A stretch of DNA of 64,000 bases from Tardiphaga sp. 709. GTDB lineage: Bacteria > Pseudomonadota > Alphaproteobacteria > Rhizobiales > Xanthobacteraceae. Below the pieces are notes generated by a model. It was not told the DNA's origin, did not search any database, and saw nothing but the letters and a program-made list of their open reading frames with translations. The DNA is taken from the NCBI RefSeq assembly GCF_032401055.1, contig NZ_CP135529.1, positions 4,958,501 to 5,022,500 on the forward strand, read 5' to 3'. Below are positions 17,942-26,791 of this stretch, piece by piece (the first letter of the stretch is position 1; every line of letters starts with the position of its first letter). The position numbers were made by a program, and so were the translations under genes.

Positions 17942-18466
17942 TCAGACGATCTCGGACACGGGCTGCATGTCGATAGCAAAACTTTCGAGGAATTTCGAGG
18001 TCATGATGTAGAAGCCGACCGAGAGCTGCAATTCCACCAGCGCGCAGGGCGTCAGCTTGGCTGCGATCGCCTTGAAGGTCGCGTCGGTTGGGCGATGCAG
18101 CGCAACGATATCATCGGTGAAGGCCAGCGCCGCCCGCTGCACGTCGGTGAAGCAGCTCGCCGCCTGCCAGTCGTCCAGCGCGGCGTTCTGTTCGTCTGAC
18201 ACGCCCACATAGCCGCCGATGCGCTTGTGCGCGGCGACTTCATAGGGCGCCTCGCAGAGAATGCCGGTGCGGGTGATTGCCAGTTCGCGGATGACGGGAT
18301 CGAGCTCGCCCTTGTTGCGGATGGCGCCGCCGAGCCGGCAATATTGTTCGAGGTAGCTGGGCGAATGCGCCATCATGAGGAAGATGTTGGCATTGCGGTT
18401 CTTGCCGAGGATCTCGCGGGTGCGTTCGCTGGCTGCGGCGGGATCGCTGTAGTCGATGCGGGCCAT
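17942..18466 (-). CDS. Carboxymuconolactone decarboxylase (AhpD-like) family protein
   Basis: 174 residues of the CMD/AhpD helical fold: IRELAITRTGILCEAPYEVAAHKR carries the conserved Glu-Cys...His arrangement, followed by DVQRAALAFTDDIVALHRP and LVELQLSVGFYIMTSKFLE. Many members have a CxxC redox pair; here only one Cys is visible in the motif, which fits the carboxymuconolactone decarboxylase-like subgroup rather than the peroxidase AhpD. Substrate unknown. Confidence 0.85.
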   Translation of the reverse strand: MARIDYSDPAAASERTREILGKNRNANIFLMMAHSPSYLEQYCRLGGAIRNKGELDPVIRELAITRTGILCEAPYEVAAHKRIGGYVGVSDEQNAALDDWQAASCFTDVQRAALAFTDDIVALHRPTDATFKAIAAKLTPCALVELQLSVGFYIMTSKFLESFAIDMQPVSEIV

Positions 18467-18669
18467 GGGTCCTCCCTTGAGATCGCCGTCGTGCCCTCCT
18501 GATGGGGCGCGTTCGGGCGAATGGCTGTGCCGTTGTAGCCGAGCAGGGATAGCTCTGCCAGATCGCGATCGTCAGGCCCGCGTGTCGTATTCAACATTGC
18601 AGGCGCTTGCGCATAGTGGTCAAAGGGGGGCCCGTCATTCTGGCGGGGCCATGCGCCGGTCTCGATTCA

Positions 18670-19791
18670 ATGACAAAAAGAGAAGACCCAAGGAACGTTT
18701 CGAGCGACGTTGCACCTCGCAAGACAGGTATTCGACTGTTCGTCCCCATCCTGGCGGGGGCACGGCTTGGCGAGCGCATGATTGCTTGCCTGGGTGCACT
18801 GCTGGGTATCGTGCTCACGGGACTGATCTGCCGATCTGTGTTGGGCGACAGCTCCAGCCTGCCGCTGATCGTGGCGCCGCTGGGCGCATCTGCTGTGCTC
18901 CTGTTTGCGGTTCCCACGAGTCCGCTAGCCCAGCCATGGGCGATCATCGGCGGTAACACCATCTCGGCTCTGATCGGCGTTGCTGTCGCGCATGTGGTGC
19001 CCGATCAGATCCTGGCGATCGGCTTCGGTGTATCGCTCGCCATCGCCGCGATGTCCTTTGCGCGCTGCCTGCATCCGCCCGGCGGCGCCACGGCGCTGAC
19101 GGCGATCATCGGCGGGCCCATCGTGACCGCGTCGGGATATCTGTTTCCATTCGTGCCCGTTGGCCTGAACTCGGTGCTTCTGGTCGGGCTGGGCTATCTG
19201 TTTCACAAGATCTCGCGGCGGACCTATCCTCACAGGGCGCCGGTGCCATCAGCAAATCCGCATCAGACATCGGACATCAGCCCGGAGCTGCGGGTCGGCT
19301 TTCGCGCCGAAGATATCGACAAGGCGCTGGAAGCGCTCAGCGAGACCTTCGATATCAGCCCCGACGATCTCGAGACGTTGCTGCGGCAGGTCGAACTGCA
19401 GGCCATGTTGCGCTCGCACGGCACGATCCTGTGCGGAGACATCATGTCGCGCGATGTCGTCACGGTCGGATTGCGGGATAGTGCCGAACTGGCCCGCTCG
19501 CGGCTGCTCTTGCATAATGTCCGCACGCTTCCCGTCCTAGGCATGCAGGGACAGCTCGTCGGAACGGTCGGCCTCCGCGAGCTGATGAAGGAATCGGGCG
19601 ATGTCGGAAAATCCATGTCGCCCGCAGCGACGGCGACGATGCAGACACCCGCTGTGACCTTGCTTCCGACGCTAACCGATGGACGAACGCACGCCGTCAT
19701 CATCGTCGATCAGGACCGCCTGATTCAGGGGCTGATCACCCAGACCGATTTGCTCAGCGCCGTCGCGAAGCTTGTTCCTGTTGCTGTCTAG
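18670..19791 (+). CDS. HPP family membrane protein with two CBS domains
   Basis: 373 residues if the ATG at 18670 is used; no good ribosome site is visible and a TTG at 18607 would add 21 residues. Four to five membrane helices form the HPP domain with the signature ARCLHPPGGATAL (about residue 134-146). The soluble C-terminal half holds a pair of CBS motifs (GDIMSRDVVTVGLRDSAELA near 256 and MQTPAVTLLPTLTDGRTHAV near 322). HPP proteins are linked to nitrite or anion transport in cyanobacteria and plastids; the CBS pair would bind adenosine nucleotides and regulate it. This HPP-CBS layout is known in proteobacteria. Confidence 0.88.
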   Translation: MTKREDPRNVSSDVAPRKTGIRLFVPILAGARLGERMIACLGALLGIVLTGLICRSVLGDSSSLPLIVAPLGASAVLLFAVPTSPLAQPWAIIGGNTISALIGVAVAHVVPDQILAIGFGVSLAIAAMSFARCLHPPGGATALTAIIGGPIVTASGYLFPFVPVGLNSVLLVGLGYLFHKISRRTYPHRAPVPSANPHQTSDISPELRVGFRAEDIDKALEALSETFDISPDDLETLLRQVELQAMLRSHGTILCGDIMSRDVVTVGLRDSAELARSRLLLHNVRTLPVLGMQGQLVGTVGLRELMKESGDVGKSMSPAATATMQTPAVTLLPTLTDGRTHAVIIVDQDRLIQGLITQTDLLSAVAKLVPVAV

Positions 19792-19902
19792 GCGATCGCG
19801 CACCTGCAAGTCCGCGGGCGGAATGAAGCTGCAATTCGGTTGAACAATCTGTAGCTGGAGATATGGTCCTCGCGCAGCGTTAAAACTCGCATCGAGGCTT
19901 TC

Positions 19903-21459
19903 ATGCGATCTTCACGAATTCCCGTTCTGAAGCTTGTGCTCGGCCTGGGCATGTTTGTGACCTTCCTCGGCAGCGCGGTTGCGGGCGAAGGTCCGGCTCC
20001 GGTGTGGCCGACCCAGGGCTGGCAGACATCCACGCCGGAAGAGCAGGGCGTGGACCCGGCAGCGCTCGCAGCACTGCTGGAGCTCGGAAGCCGCAACGAT
20101 TTCGACAGCGTGCTGATCGTGCGTCATGGCAAGATCGTTCTGGATGCCTATTACGCGCCTTACACTGCCGATCTGCCGCATGTGGTCAATTCCGTCACCA
20201 AGGCCGTCATCGGCACGCTGACATCGATGGCGTTGCAGGATGGTCTCCTGAATGGCACGGACCAGCGGATGCTGGCATTCTTCGGCGAGCGCAGCGCTGC
20301 TAACCTTGATGACAACAAGAAGGCGATCACGCTTCAAAGTCTGTTGGACATGACGTCCGGACTTGCGCGGGACGGCCGGGCCGGTGTCAACGGCTCATTG
20401 GAGTCGACGGCCGGCATGGAGCGGAGCCGGGACTGGATCCAGTACATTCTCGATCGTCCGATGGCTGCTTCGCCGGGAGACGGCTTCAATTACGATAGTG
20501 GAAATGCACATCTGCTATCGGCCATCCTGACCAAAGTGACCGGGATGAGCGCGGAGGATTATGCGAAAGCGAAGCTGTTCGGTCCGTTGGGCATCACGGC
20601 GTGGAAATGGCGGCGCGATCCGCAGGGCATCTCGACGGGCGGATACGGCCTGGCGCTGCATCCGCGCGACATGGCGAAATTCGGCTATCTGTATCTGCAT
20701 AACGGGGTGTGGGAGGGCAAGACGCTGGTGTCGCCCGTCTGGATCGACAGAGTGAGCCACGCCACGGTGGACATGAAGCTCTCTTTTGCTCCGGAGTTTC
20801 GCTATTCGAACTTCTTCTGGACGCGACCCAACGGCAATGTCTATTGGGCAAGCGGGCTGCACTGTCAGCTTGTGATGGTCTATCCAGCGCTGGACCTCGT
20901 TGCAGTGACGACCGGCCGAGACAATTGCCCGGTGACCGACATCGTGGACGCCATCCCAAAGGCTGTCAGGTCCGAGATAGCAATAGAGCCGGACCCCGCC
21001 GGCACTGCGCGACTCGCAAGCGTTGTTCGCGCCATTTCGACGGAGGCAGAGGTGGACGTTAAGGAAACGCCTTCGATCGCCTCGGCGGTATCAGGCAAGA
21101 CCTACACCTTTCCGCCCAATCCTCTCGCTGTAAAGTCGCTGTCGCTGACATTCGTGGGCTCCCATCCGCACTATGATTTCGAAATCTATAGTCGCGATCC
21201 CACGAGAGGGGCTGAGAAAATCAGTGGCCCTCTCGGGCTCGACGGACTGTATCGCAGAGGGACGCCAACGGCATTTGGGATTATTGCCGTGAAGGGGAGG
21301 TGGCTCGACGAACATGCGTTCGAAATCGAGCGCAGGACCCTCGGCGAGGACGGCCGCACGCGGACATGGATGCTGTCATTCGACGGCGACAAGGTCAGTC
21401 TTCGCGGCAAGAACTATGAAGGTGTCGATGTCGCAATCGACGGACAGTCGGGCGGTTGA
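19903..21459 (+). CDS. Serine hydrolase of the beta-lactamase / class C esterase superfamily
   Basis: 518-residue exported enzyme. The ATG at 19903 follows GAGG; the signal peptide is cleaved near SAVA-G (residue 27-28). The catalytic SxxK motif is SVTK at residues 97-100, and a YDSGN motif corresponds to the second catalytic (Tyr) box. The central region (GITAWKWRRDPQGISTGGYG, LHPRDMAKFGYLYLHNG) is typical of 6-aminohexanoate-dimer hydrolase-like and EstB-like proteins. The C-terminal 130 residues form an extra beta-rich domain. It likely hydrolyses esters or small amides in the periplasm; the substrate is unknown. Confidence 0.88.
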   Translation: MRSSRIPVLKLVLGLGMFVTFLGSAVAGEGPAPVWPTQGWQTSTPEEQGVDPAALAALLELGSRNDFDSVLIVRHGKIVLDAYYAPYTADLPHVVNSVTKAVIGTLTSMALQDGLLNGTDQRMLAFFGERSAANLDDNKKAITLQSLLDMTSGLARDGRAGVNGSLESTAGMERSRDWIQYILDRPMAASPGDGFNYDSGNAHLLSAILTKVTGMSAEDYAKAKLFGPLGITAWKWRRDPQGISTGGYGLALHPRDMAKFGYLYLHNGVWEGKTLVSPVWIDRVSHATVDMKLSFAPEFRYSNFFWTRPNGNVYWASGLHCQLVMVYPALDLVAVTTGRDNCPVTDIVDAIPKAVRSEIAIEPDPAGTARLASVVRAISTEAEVDVKETPSIASAVSGKTYTFPPNPLAVKSLSLTFVGSHPHYDFEIYSRDPTRGAEKISGPLGLDGLYRRGTPTAFGIIAVKGRWLDEHAFEIERRTLGEDGRTRTWMLSFDGDKVSLRGKNYEGVDVAIDGQSGG

Positions 21460-21468
21460 TCGCGGAAG

Positions 21469-21496
21469 GCACGGGAAGTCCTGAGACCTCCCGTGC
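21469..21496. terminator. Bidirectional terminator between convergent genes
   Basis: GCACGGGA at 21469-21476 pairs with TCCCGTGC at 21489-21496, in the 49-bp gap between two convergent stop codons. On the plus strand it is followed by GCTCTTG. Confidence 0.65.
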
Positions 21497-21508
21497 GCTC
21501 TTGCAGCG

Positions 21509-22756
21509 TCAGGCCGGCATGATGCCTGGCGCCCGGCGGGGCCATTTGGCGATGACTTCCGGTGCCACGTTGAGATGTTGTGCGACGAGAGCCGGCGGCG
21601 TGTGGGTCAGCCAGTCGGACAGCGACACTTCCTCGTAATGCGCCGTGCGGAACACCTCGATGAATTGCAGGTCGGTGTCGCCGGTGTTCTCGATATAGTG
21701 GCCGAAGTTGCGTTTGACGTAGCCGACGTCCCCCGATGTGAAGTCGATGGTGGTGGCGTTCGGGCCGGAATTGAACAGTGTCATCCGCGCGCGGCCCGCG
21801 AGATAATACTGCCACTCGTCGGCATTCGGATGCCAGTGCATCTCGCGCATGCCGCCGGGCTTCACCGTCACCAGTGCCACCGCAATCGTCGCCGAAGCGG
21901 TGAAGTTGCTGGTGTCGGCAATCCGGATCTCGCCGTTGCGTGTCGATTTCACCGGCTTGGACGATCCCAGCGCATAGGTGAACGGATAGAGCGCGACATC
22001 CGCATCGCGATAGGACGAGGCCTGATCCGCCGCGAGCGAACCGGGAACCGTGCCTTGGAAGATCCAGAGATTTTGCAGCGGGATTTTCGCGAAGCTTTCG
22101 ACCGGCACGCCGAAATTCTTGGCCAGGATTTCCGGCGGCGTATGCGCGATCCAGTCCGACAGCAGCAGCGTATTGAATTCGTTGGCCTGGCCGTCATCGA
22201 AGCAGATCACGAATTCGCAGCCATCGGGGCCGAGACCCTGGAGCGAGTGCGGCGCACCGGACGGGAAGTACCAGAGGTCGCCCGCATTGACATCAGCGAC
22301 ATAAGGCCGGCCCTGATTGTCGAGCACGGTCACCCGGCACGAGCCGTAAGTCATGATCGCCCATTCGCCGGCCTGGTGCCAATGCATCTCGCGGATGCCA
22401 CCGGCGGTGAGCCGCATATTGACGCCGGAGATAGTGGTCGAGATCGCAAAGTCTGCTTGCGTCACCTGCCGTGCCCAGCCACCGTTCTGGATGCGCCGCG
22501 GTGCATTGTTGAACGTGGCCCAGGGCAGGGCCATGCCGCCGATATCGGTCGCAGGCGGCAATTGCGAGGATGGAAACTGGCCGGCGATGACGGAATTCTG
22601 CGGGCCGGGATCGCTCAGATTGTTCGGCCCCTTGGCGTTGATCGCGCCCTGCGGCGGCAGATCCGGATTGCCGAATGTCGCGGCCTGTGCGGATGCTGCG
22701 GCGGTCATCACGATGCCCGATGCTGTTGCCGCCATGAGATCTCTCCGTGAGAACAT
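21509..22756 (-). CDS. Tat-exported bicupin, oxalate decarboxylase family
   Basis: 415 residues. The ATG at 22756 follows AGGAGG and the protein opens MFSRRDLMAATASG, a twin-arginine signal ending near AQA (about 25). Two cupin domains follow, each with a manganese-binding HxH box: MHWHQAGEWAIMTYGS in the first and MHWHPNADEWQYYLAG in the second, as in OxdC/OxdD. Oxalate decarboxylase makes formate and CO2; whether the catalytic lid Glu is present cannot be settled by eye, so an oxalate oxidase or another bicupin activity remains possible. Tat export fits cytoplasmic metal loading before translocation. Confidence 0.88.
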   Translation of the reverse strand: MFSRRDLMAATASGIVMTAAASAQAATFGNPDLPPQGAINAKGPNNLSDPGPQNSVIAGQFPSSQLPPATDIGGMALPWATFNNAPRRIQNGGWARQVTQADFAISTTISGVNMRLTAGGIREMHWHQAGEWAIMTYGSCRVTVLDNQGRPYVADVNAGDLWYFPSGAPHSLQGLGPDGCEFVICFDDGQANEFNTLLLSDWIAHTPPEILAKNFGVPVESFAKIPLQNLWIFQGTVPGSLAADQASSYRDADVALYPFTYALGSSKPVKSTRNGEIRIADTSNFTASATIAVALVTVKPGGMREMHWHPNADEWQYYLAGRARMTLFNSGPNATTIDFTSGDVGYVKRNFGHYIENTGDTDLQFIEVFRTAHYEEVSLSDWLTHTPPALVAQHLNVAPEVIAKWPRRAPGIMPA

Positions 22757-22863
22757 GGGACGTCCTCCTGTTGCGACGCGGATCTGCGTCATGGTTTTGA
22801 ATCGATGGAAGCGTTGCGCGCCGGGTAACTCCCGACGCGCGCAGTAAAGGGGAAGAGACAGGT

Positions 22864-23649
22864 CTACTTCTTGACGCCTGCGGCGGCGAGGATCAGGTCG
22901 GCGACTTGCTTGGGATGGGAGACCAGCGAGAGATGGCCCGCATTGAGCTCGATCGTGGTCGCATTCATGCGCTTGGCGAGGAAACGTTCGAGATCGGGAT
23001 TGATCGTCTTGTCCTCTTTCGACACCGCATAGAACGAGGGCTTATCGTGCCACGCGGCTGCGGTGGTGCGGCCTGCGAAGATCGATGCGGCGGTCGAGCC
23101 CTGCACGGCATAGAGCACTTCGGCCTGCTTGCGCGGAACGCCATTGGCGAAATATTTCAGGAACGAGTCTTCGGAGAGCTGGGTGTAGCCATCATGGGTC
23201 TGGATTCCGGCGCGCACCTCGCCCGTCGGAAATTTGCCGGACAGCGCCACGAAGTCCTCATTGGCGTCCGGTGCGCGGGCGGCGACATAGACCAGCGCCG
23301 AGACCTTCGGGTCGGTGCCGACGTCGCTGATCACCGTGCCGCCCCAGGAATGGGCGACCAGCACGGTCGGGCCGTCCTGCAGCGCCAATGCGCGGCGCGT
23401 CGCGGCATTGGAGTCGTCCAGCGAGCTCAGCGGATTTTGCACGGCCGTTACATGGAGGCCTGCCTTCTGCAACAGCGGAATGACCCCGGCCCAGCTCGAT
23501 CCGTCGGCCCAGGCGCCGTGCACCAGCACCACGTTCTTCGCCTTCACGGGCGCTGCCGTTGCGGCCTGAGCCATCGGCGCCGTCAGCACACACATGGCCA
23601 CTGTCAGCATCGCACGCAGAGTCGTCTTGGAAAGGGAATTCATCAACAT
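22864..23649 (-). CDS. Exported alpha/beta hydrolase
   Basis: 261 residues starting at the ATG at 23649 (GGTGAT just upstream), with a signal peptide ending near AQAA. Motifs of the fold: NVVLVHGAWADGSSW (oxyanion HG), VLVAHSWGGTVISD with the nucleophile Ser in HSWGG, and a C-terminal AGHLSLVSHP with the catalytic His. It matches small esterase-like proteins often annotated simply as alpha/beta hydrolase. A paralogue with the same layout and a similar signal peptide lies at 59014-59784. It is 107 bp upstream of the bicupin gene in the same direction, so co-transcription is possible. Confidence 0.88.
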   Translation of the reverse strand: MLMNSLSKTTLRAMLTVAMCVLTAPMAQAATAAPVKAKNVVLVHGAWADGSSWAGVIPLLQKAGLHVTAVQNPLSSLDDSNAATRRALALQDGPTVLVAHSWGGTVISDVGTDPKVSALVYVAARAPDANEDFVALSGKFPTGEVRAGIQTHDGYTQLSEDSFLKYFANGVPRKQAEVLYAVQGSTAASIFAGRTTAAAWHDKPSFYAVSKEDKTINPDLERFLAKRMNATTIELNAGHLSLVSHPKQVADLILAAAGVKK

Positions 23650-23912
23650 GGTATCACCATTCGGTTGCCGGCGATTGTCCTGGCCGGAGGGATGAAGGAA
23701 GCATGGATGTTGCAGCACTTTACGAGTTCGCGCCGGTCAGCTCGAACGGGAGAGGATCGGCATGACATTATCTGGTTTATGGGATGGCGAGGCTGCGGTG
23801 AATCGGACGGTAGTGTGCAGCCGGCATACCTAGGTTTATGGCTACGAATACGCAGGGCCGGCGCTGACTGTTACGTCGGCGAACCCGGCGGTAACGGAAT
23901 GGTGAGGGCTGC

Positions 23913-24827
23913 ATGATGATCGACTATGTCACCGTGGATGTGTTCACGGACCAGCGTTTCGGCGGCAATCCGCTGGCAGTCGTTCCGGATGCGCGCGGCA
24001 TCGACGATGCGCTGCTGCAGAAGATCGCCACCGAGTTCAACTATTCGGAAACGACCTTCGTGTTTCCGCCGGATGATCCCGCGCATACCGCACGCGTTCG
24101 CATCTTCACACCGACCGATGAAATTCCCTTCGCGGGTCATCCCAATGTCGGCACCGCCTATGTGCTCGGCCGCCAGGGCGCGGCCTTTGGCAGGCCTGTC
24201 GGCGATCACATGATGTTCGAAGAGAAGGCAGGCCTCGTCCATCTCGATCTATTGCGGGAAGGCAGCGAGGTCATCGGCGCCGGCTTTGTCGCGCCGCAAT
24301 CCGTTCAGATCGGTGATGCAGTCGATGTCGTGACGCTGGCCGGCTGCATCTCGCTGCCGCCGGATGCGGTCGTGTCACACACGCATCCGCCGCGCATCGT
24401 CTCCGTCGGCCTGCCTTTCGCTGTCGCTGAACTGTCGGGTCTCGATGCACTGGCCTCCGCGCGTCCGAATACATCGGCCTTTGAGGTCGCGGGAAAGACA
24501 TACTGGCACCGCGACGATCGCTTCTCGGCCTTCATCTATGTCCGCACAGGCGACGGCATCGATCATTTGCGCGCCCGCATGTTCGCCCCGCTCAGCAACG
24601 TGCCCGAAGATCCTGCCACCGGGAGCGCCTCTGCGGCGCTGGCGGCCTATCTCGTCACGCTCGACCCGCGCCGCGATGCGGTTTGTGCCATCACCATCGA
24701 GCAGGGTGTCGAGATGGGGCGTCGCAGCCTCATTGAGGTCGAGGTGCGGAAGCGTGATGGACATGTCGAGAGCGTTCGCATTTCCGGCCGTTGCGTGCCG
24801 GTGATGCAGGGCCGTATCGACGTGTAA
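23913..24827 (+). CDS. PhzF family phenazine biosynthesis-like isomerase
   Basis: 304 residues with the two-lobed diaminopimelate-epimerase-like PhzF fold: DYVTVDVFTDQRFGGNPLAV at the start, FNYSETTFVFPP (catalytic Glu of PhzF), TPTDEIPFAGHPNVGTAY and, in the second lobe, PEDPATGSASAALAAYL. These are the defining PhzF signatures. No phenazine genes are nearby, so this is one of the many housekeeping PhzF-like isomerases of unknown substrate. ATGs at 23913 and 23916 are both possible starts. Confidence 0.92.
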   Translation: MMIDYVTVDVFTDQRFGGNPLAVVPDARGIDDALLQKIATEFNYSETTFVFPPDDPAHTARVRIFTPTDEIPFAGHPNVGTAYVLGRQGAAFGRPVGDHMMFEEKAGLVHLDLLREGSEVIGAGFVAPQSVQIGDAVDVVTLAGCISLPPDAVVSHTHPPRIVSVGLPFAVAELSGLDALASARPNTSAFEVAGKTYWHRDDRFSAFIYVRTGDGIDHLRARMFAPLSNVPEDPATGSASAALAAYLVTLDPRRDAVCAITIEQGVEMGRRSLIEVEVRKRDGHVESVRISGRCVPVMQGRIDV

Positions 24828-24833
24828 GCTGAA

Positions 24834-25547
24834 TCACGCCTCGTCCGGCAGATCTCCCACGCGCCACAGGGCCAGCGACTTGTCGGCATAGTCGCCGCCA
24901 GCTTCCGTACAGCCTTCGTTGATCACGGCTAACGGAGCAGGAAACAGGAACGGTGCGTGCTGCAGATTGAGTACGCGCCAGTCACCGTCCTCGATATCGC
25001 GATTGGCTGATGCGTCGGGAAATGTCGTGGTCAGCAGCCAGCAGGTGCCGGAGCGTTTCAGATTGGCGATGGCGCGGTGGATGTTGGCGAATGACAGATG
25101 CACAAGGCAGTCGCGACACAACGCCAGATCGGCAGCGGGCAGGGTATCGCTGACGAGATCGAGGCGGGCAAAATCGATATGGCCTGCATTGCCATAGTGC
25201 GCGGCATTGGCTGCCACGATATCCGGAACGATATCGGCGCCGAGATAGCGGATACCGCCGAGGTCCATCTGCGCCATCCAGGTGAAATCGCCGCAGGGCA
25301 GATCGAGGATGGATTGCACCGGCAATCGCCGCAGCAATTGCATGAGGTCGCGGCGGAGTGCCGTTGTTGCGTCGAGTTCGGAGCCGAGGCCGGATTGCGA
25401 TTTTTCAGCGCCCCACAGATTGGTGCGATAGATCAGCTCGAAACGCGTAGCGAGATCGAGCCCGTCGAATTCGCGACGTCGCTCGGCGAAGCGAAGTTCG
25501 GCCAGAACCGGTGTGCGTCGCCTCGATCTGTCCATTCGCGCGCCCAC
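24834..25547 (-). CDS. SAM-dependent methyltransferase, class I
   Basis: 237 residues. The SAM-binding motif I is SILDLPCGDFTWM (about residue 79-91), followed by IRYLGADIVPDIVAAN (motif II acidic residue) and DLALCRDCLVHLSFANI (post-motif). The C-terminal part ends in LALWRVGDL. Such proteins are widespread in rhizobia; the methyl acceptor is unknown. Its stop lies 7 bp from that of the convergent phzF-like gene. Confidence 0.85.
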   Translation of the reverse strand: MGARMDRSRRRTPVLAELRFAERRREFDGLDLATRFELIYRTNLWGAEKSQSGLGSELDATTALRRDLMQLLRRLPVQSILDLPCGDFTWMAQMDLGGIRYLGADIVPDIVAANAAHYGNAGHIDFARLDLVSDTLPAADLALCRDCLVHLSFANIHRAIANLKRSGTCWLLTTTFPDASANRDIEDGDWRVLNLQHAPFLFPAPLAVINEGCTEAGGDYADKSLALWRVGDLPDEA

Positions 25548-25639
25548 TGCAGCAACGGTAAATCAGAGTTCCGCAGCCAGCTTCGATCTGAAGTTCGCCG
25601 TTGTAACCACTCGTGAAACACGCTCTGGAATCATTGTCC

Positions 25640-25667
25640 TTGTAATTCGGCTGAAATCACCTATATT
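25640..25667 (+). promoter_or_regulatory. Predicted promoter of the cold-shock gene
   Basis: TTGTAA at 25640-25645 and TATATT at 25662-25667 with a 16-bp spacer. It would give a 5' leader of about 130 bases, as is usual for cold-shock mRNAs. The gap 25548-25803 holds no other evident feature. Confidence 0.45.
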
Positions 25668-25803
25668 GTGCTTATTCGAATATATGCTCTGGCTTGTTGA
25701 CCGCGCCGTAATCGGCTCCATTCCCCAAGACATCGTTGAAATCGGATCGGGCTCACGCGATGTCGCGTAGGGCTCGCGCATTCGCACATCTTGGAGAATA
25801 GTT

Positions 25804-26013
25804 ATGGCAGTCGGTACAGTTAAGTGGTTCAACGCGACCAAGGGTTTCGGTTTCATTCAGCCTGATGACGGCGGCCAGGATGTGTTCGTTCACATCAGTG
25901 CAGTCGAGCGCGCTGGATTGGGTTCGCTCAATGAAGGCCAGAAGGTTTCTTTCGAAGCCAAGGCTGACAAGATGCGCGGCAAGACCAGCGCGGAAGATCT
26001 GCGCGCGATCTGA
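25804..26013 (+). CDS. Cold-shock protein, CspA family
   Basis: 69 residues, a single OB-fold cold-shock domain: [20 protein letters not shown] contains RNP1 (KGFGFI) and [13 protein letters not shown] contains RNP2 (VFVHI). The C-terminus [20 protein letters not shown] is standard. It binds single-stranded RNA and DNA as an RNA chaperone. TTGGAGAA before the ATG supplies the ribosome site. A long leader and a terminator hairpin at 26098-26130 frame it as a monocistron. Confidence 0.96.
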   Translation: MAVGTVKWFNATKGFGFIQPDDGGQDVFVHISAVERAGLGSLNEGQKVSFEAKADKMRGKTSAEDLRAI

Positions 26014-26097
26014 GCTTGAAGGTCCTGAAATTTCCACGGATGTACTGGGATTTCTCGACCGGCAAGTTTTGCGTCGTCTCATAGATTTGGAATGACT

Positions 26098-26130
26098 GAA
26101 GCCCGTCGGTGATCATCACCGGCGGGCTTC
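26098..26130 (+). terminator. Terminator hairpin after the cold-shock gene
   Basis: GAAGCCCGTCGGTGA (26098-26112) pairs, with one mismatch, with TCACCGGCGGGCTTC (26116-26130) around TCA. It lies 85 bases past the stop codon. Confidence 0.75.
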
Positions 26131-26187
26131 ATGCTATAAGTATGATCATACGTCCGATTTCAGTGTCCGATATGAGGATCGATCAAG

Positions 26188-26379
26188 ATGATTGAACGTC
26201 TGGATACGCTCAAGGCGGCGCATATGCGCATGATCGAGGAACGTGATGCGCACGCGAAAGTGCTGGCGGCACCCTTCAATCGCGACAATGCGGAACGGGC
26301 TCGCATGAAGTTTGTCGAGATTCAGAACGTGATCGACGCCATCGATCGCGCCATCCTGGGTGAGCAACCCGTCCAATAG
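26188..26379 (+). CDS. Small helical protein of unknown function
   Basis: 63 residues, charged and almost entirely helical by composition (IERLDTLKAAHMRMIEERDA; DAIDRAILGE), likely a short coiled coil. GAGGATC precedes the ATG at a workable distance. I do not recognise a named family; small proteins of this style are frequent between genes in Bradyrhizobium-like genomes. It converges on the response regulator gene with only 8 bp between stop codons. Confidence 0.65.
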   Translation: MIERLDTLKAAHMRMIEERDAHAKVLAAPFNRDNAERARMKFVEIQNVIDAIDRAILGEQPVQ

Positions 26380-26387
26380 CGCCGGCT

Positions 26388-26780
26388 CTAGCCGATCAAT
26401 GCGCGCAGTTCCGCAATCATCTTCGTCGTCTCAAACGGCTTGCCGAAAAAGCGACTATCGTGAGGCAGATCGTTCTGCGCGACCTGCAAATGGCCGGACA
26501 CGATGACGATCTTGATCGGCGGCCAGCGGTTGCGCACCGCATGCGCAAGCTTCAACCCGTCCATGCTGCCGGGCATCTGTACGTCGGTGAACAGCAGCAC
26601 GATATCGTTGCGGCTCTCGAGAATTCGCACGGCTTCGTCGGCATTGTTGGCCTCGATAGCGATGAAGCCGGCTTCCTCGACGATGTCGGCTGCGTGAATG
26701 CGGAGCAGAGGCTCGTCCTCGACGATAAGGACGGCGGGCCGCTGGATGTCACGTGCGTTGGGATCTGAGAGTGCTGCCAT
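26388..26780 (-). CDS. Single-domain response regulator (CheY-like receiver)
   Basis: 130 residues from the ATG at 26780, 11 bases after the stop of the kinase gene, with the AGGTGA of a ribosome site overlapping that stop. One receiver domain: acidic pocket VLIVEDEPLL, phospho-acceptor Asp in LLFTDVQMPGSMDG, and the conserved Lys in FFGKPFETT. There is no output domain, so it must act by protein contact or as a phosphate relay. The cognate kinase is the HWE enzyme just upstream. Confidence 0.92.
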   Translation of the reverse strand: MAALSDPNARDIQRPAVLIVEDEPLLRIHAADIVEEAGFIAIEANNADEAVRILESRNDIVLLFTDVQMPGSMDGLKLAHAVRNRWPPIKIVIVSGHLQVAQNDLPHDSRFFGKPFETTKMIAELRALIG

Positions 26781-26791
26781 CAAAATTGGTG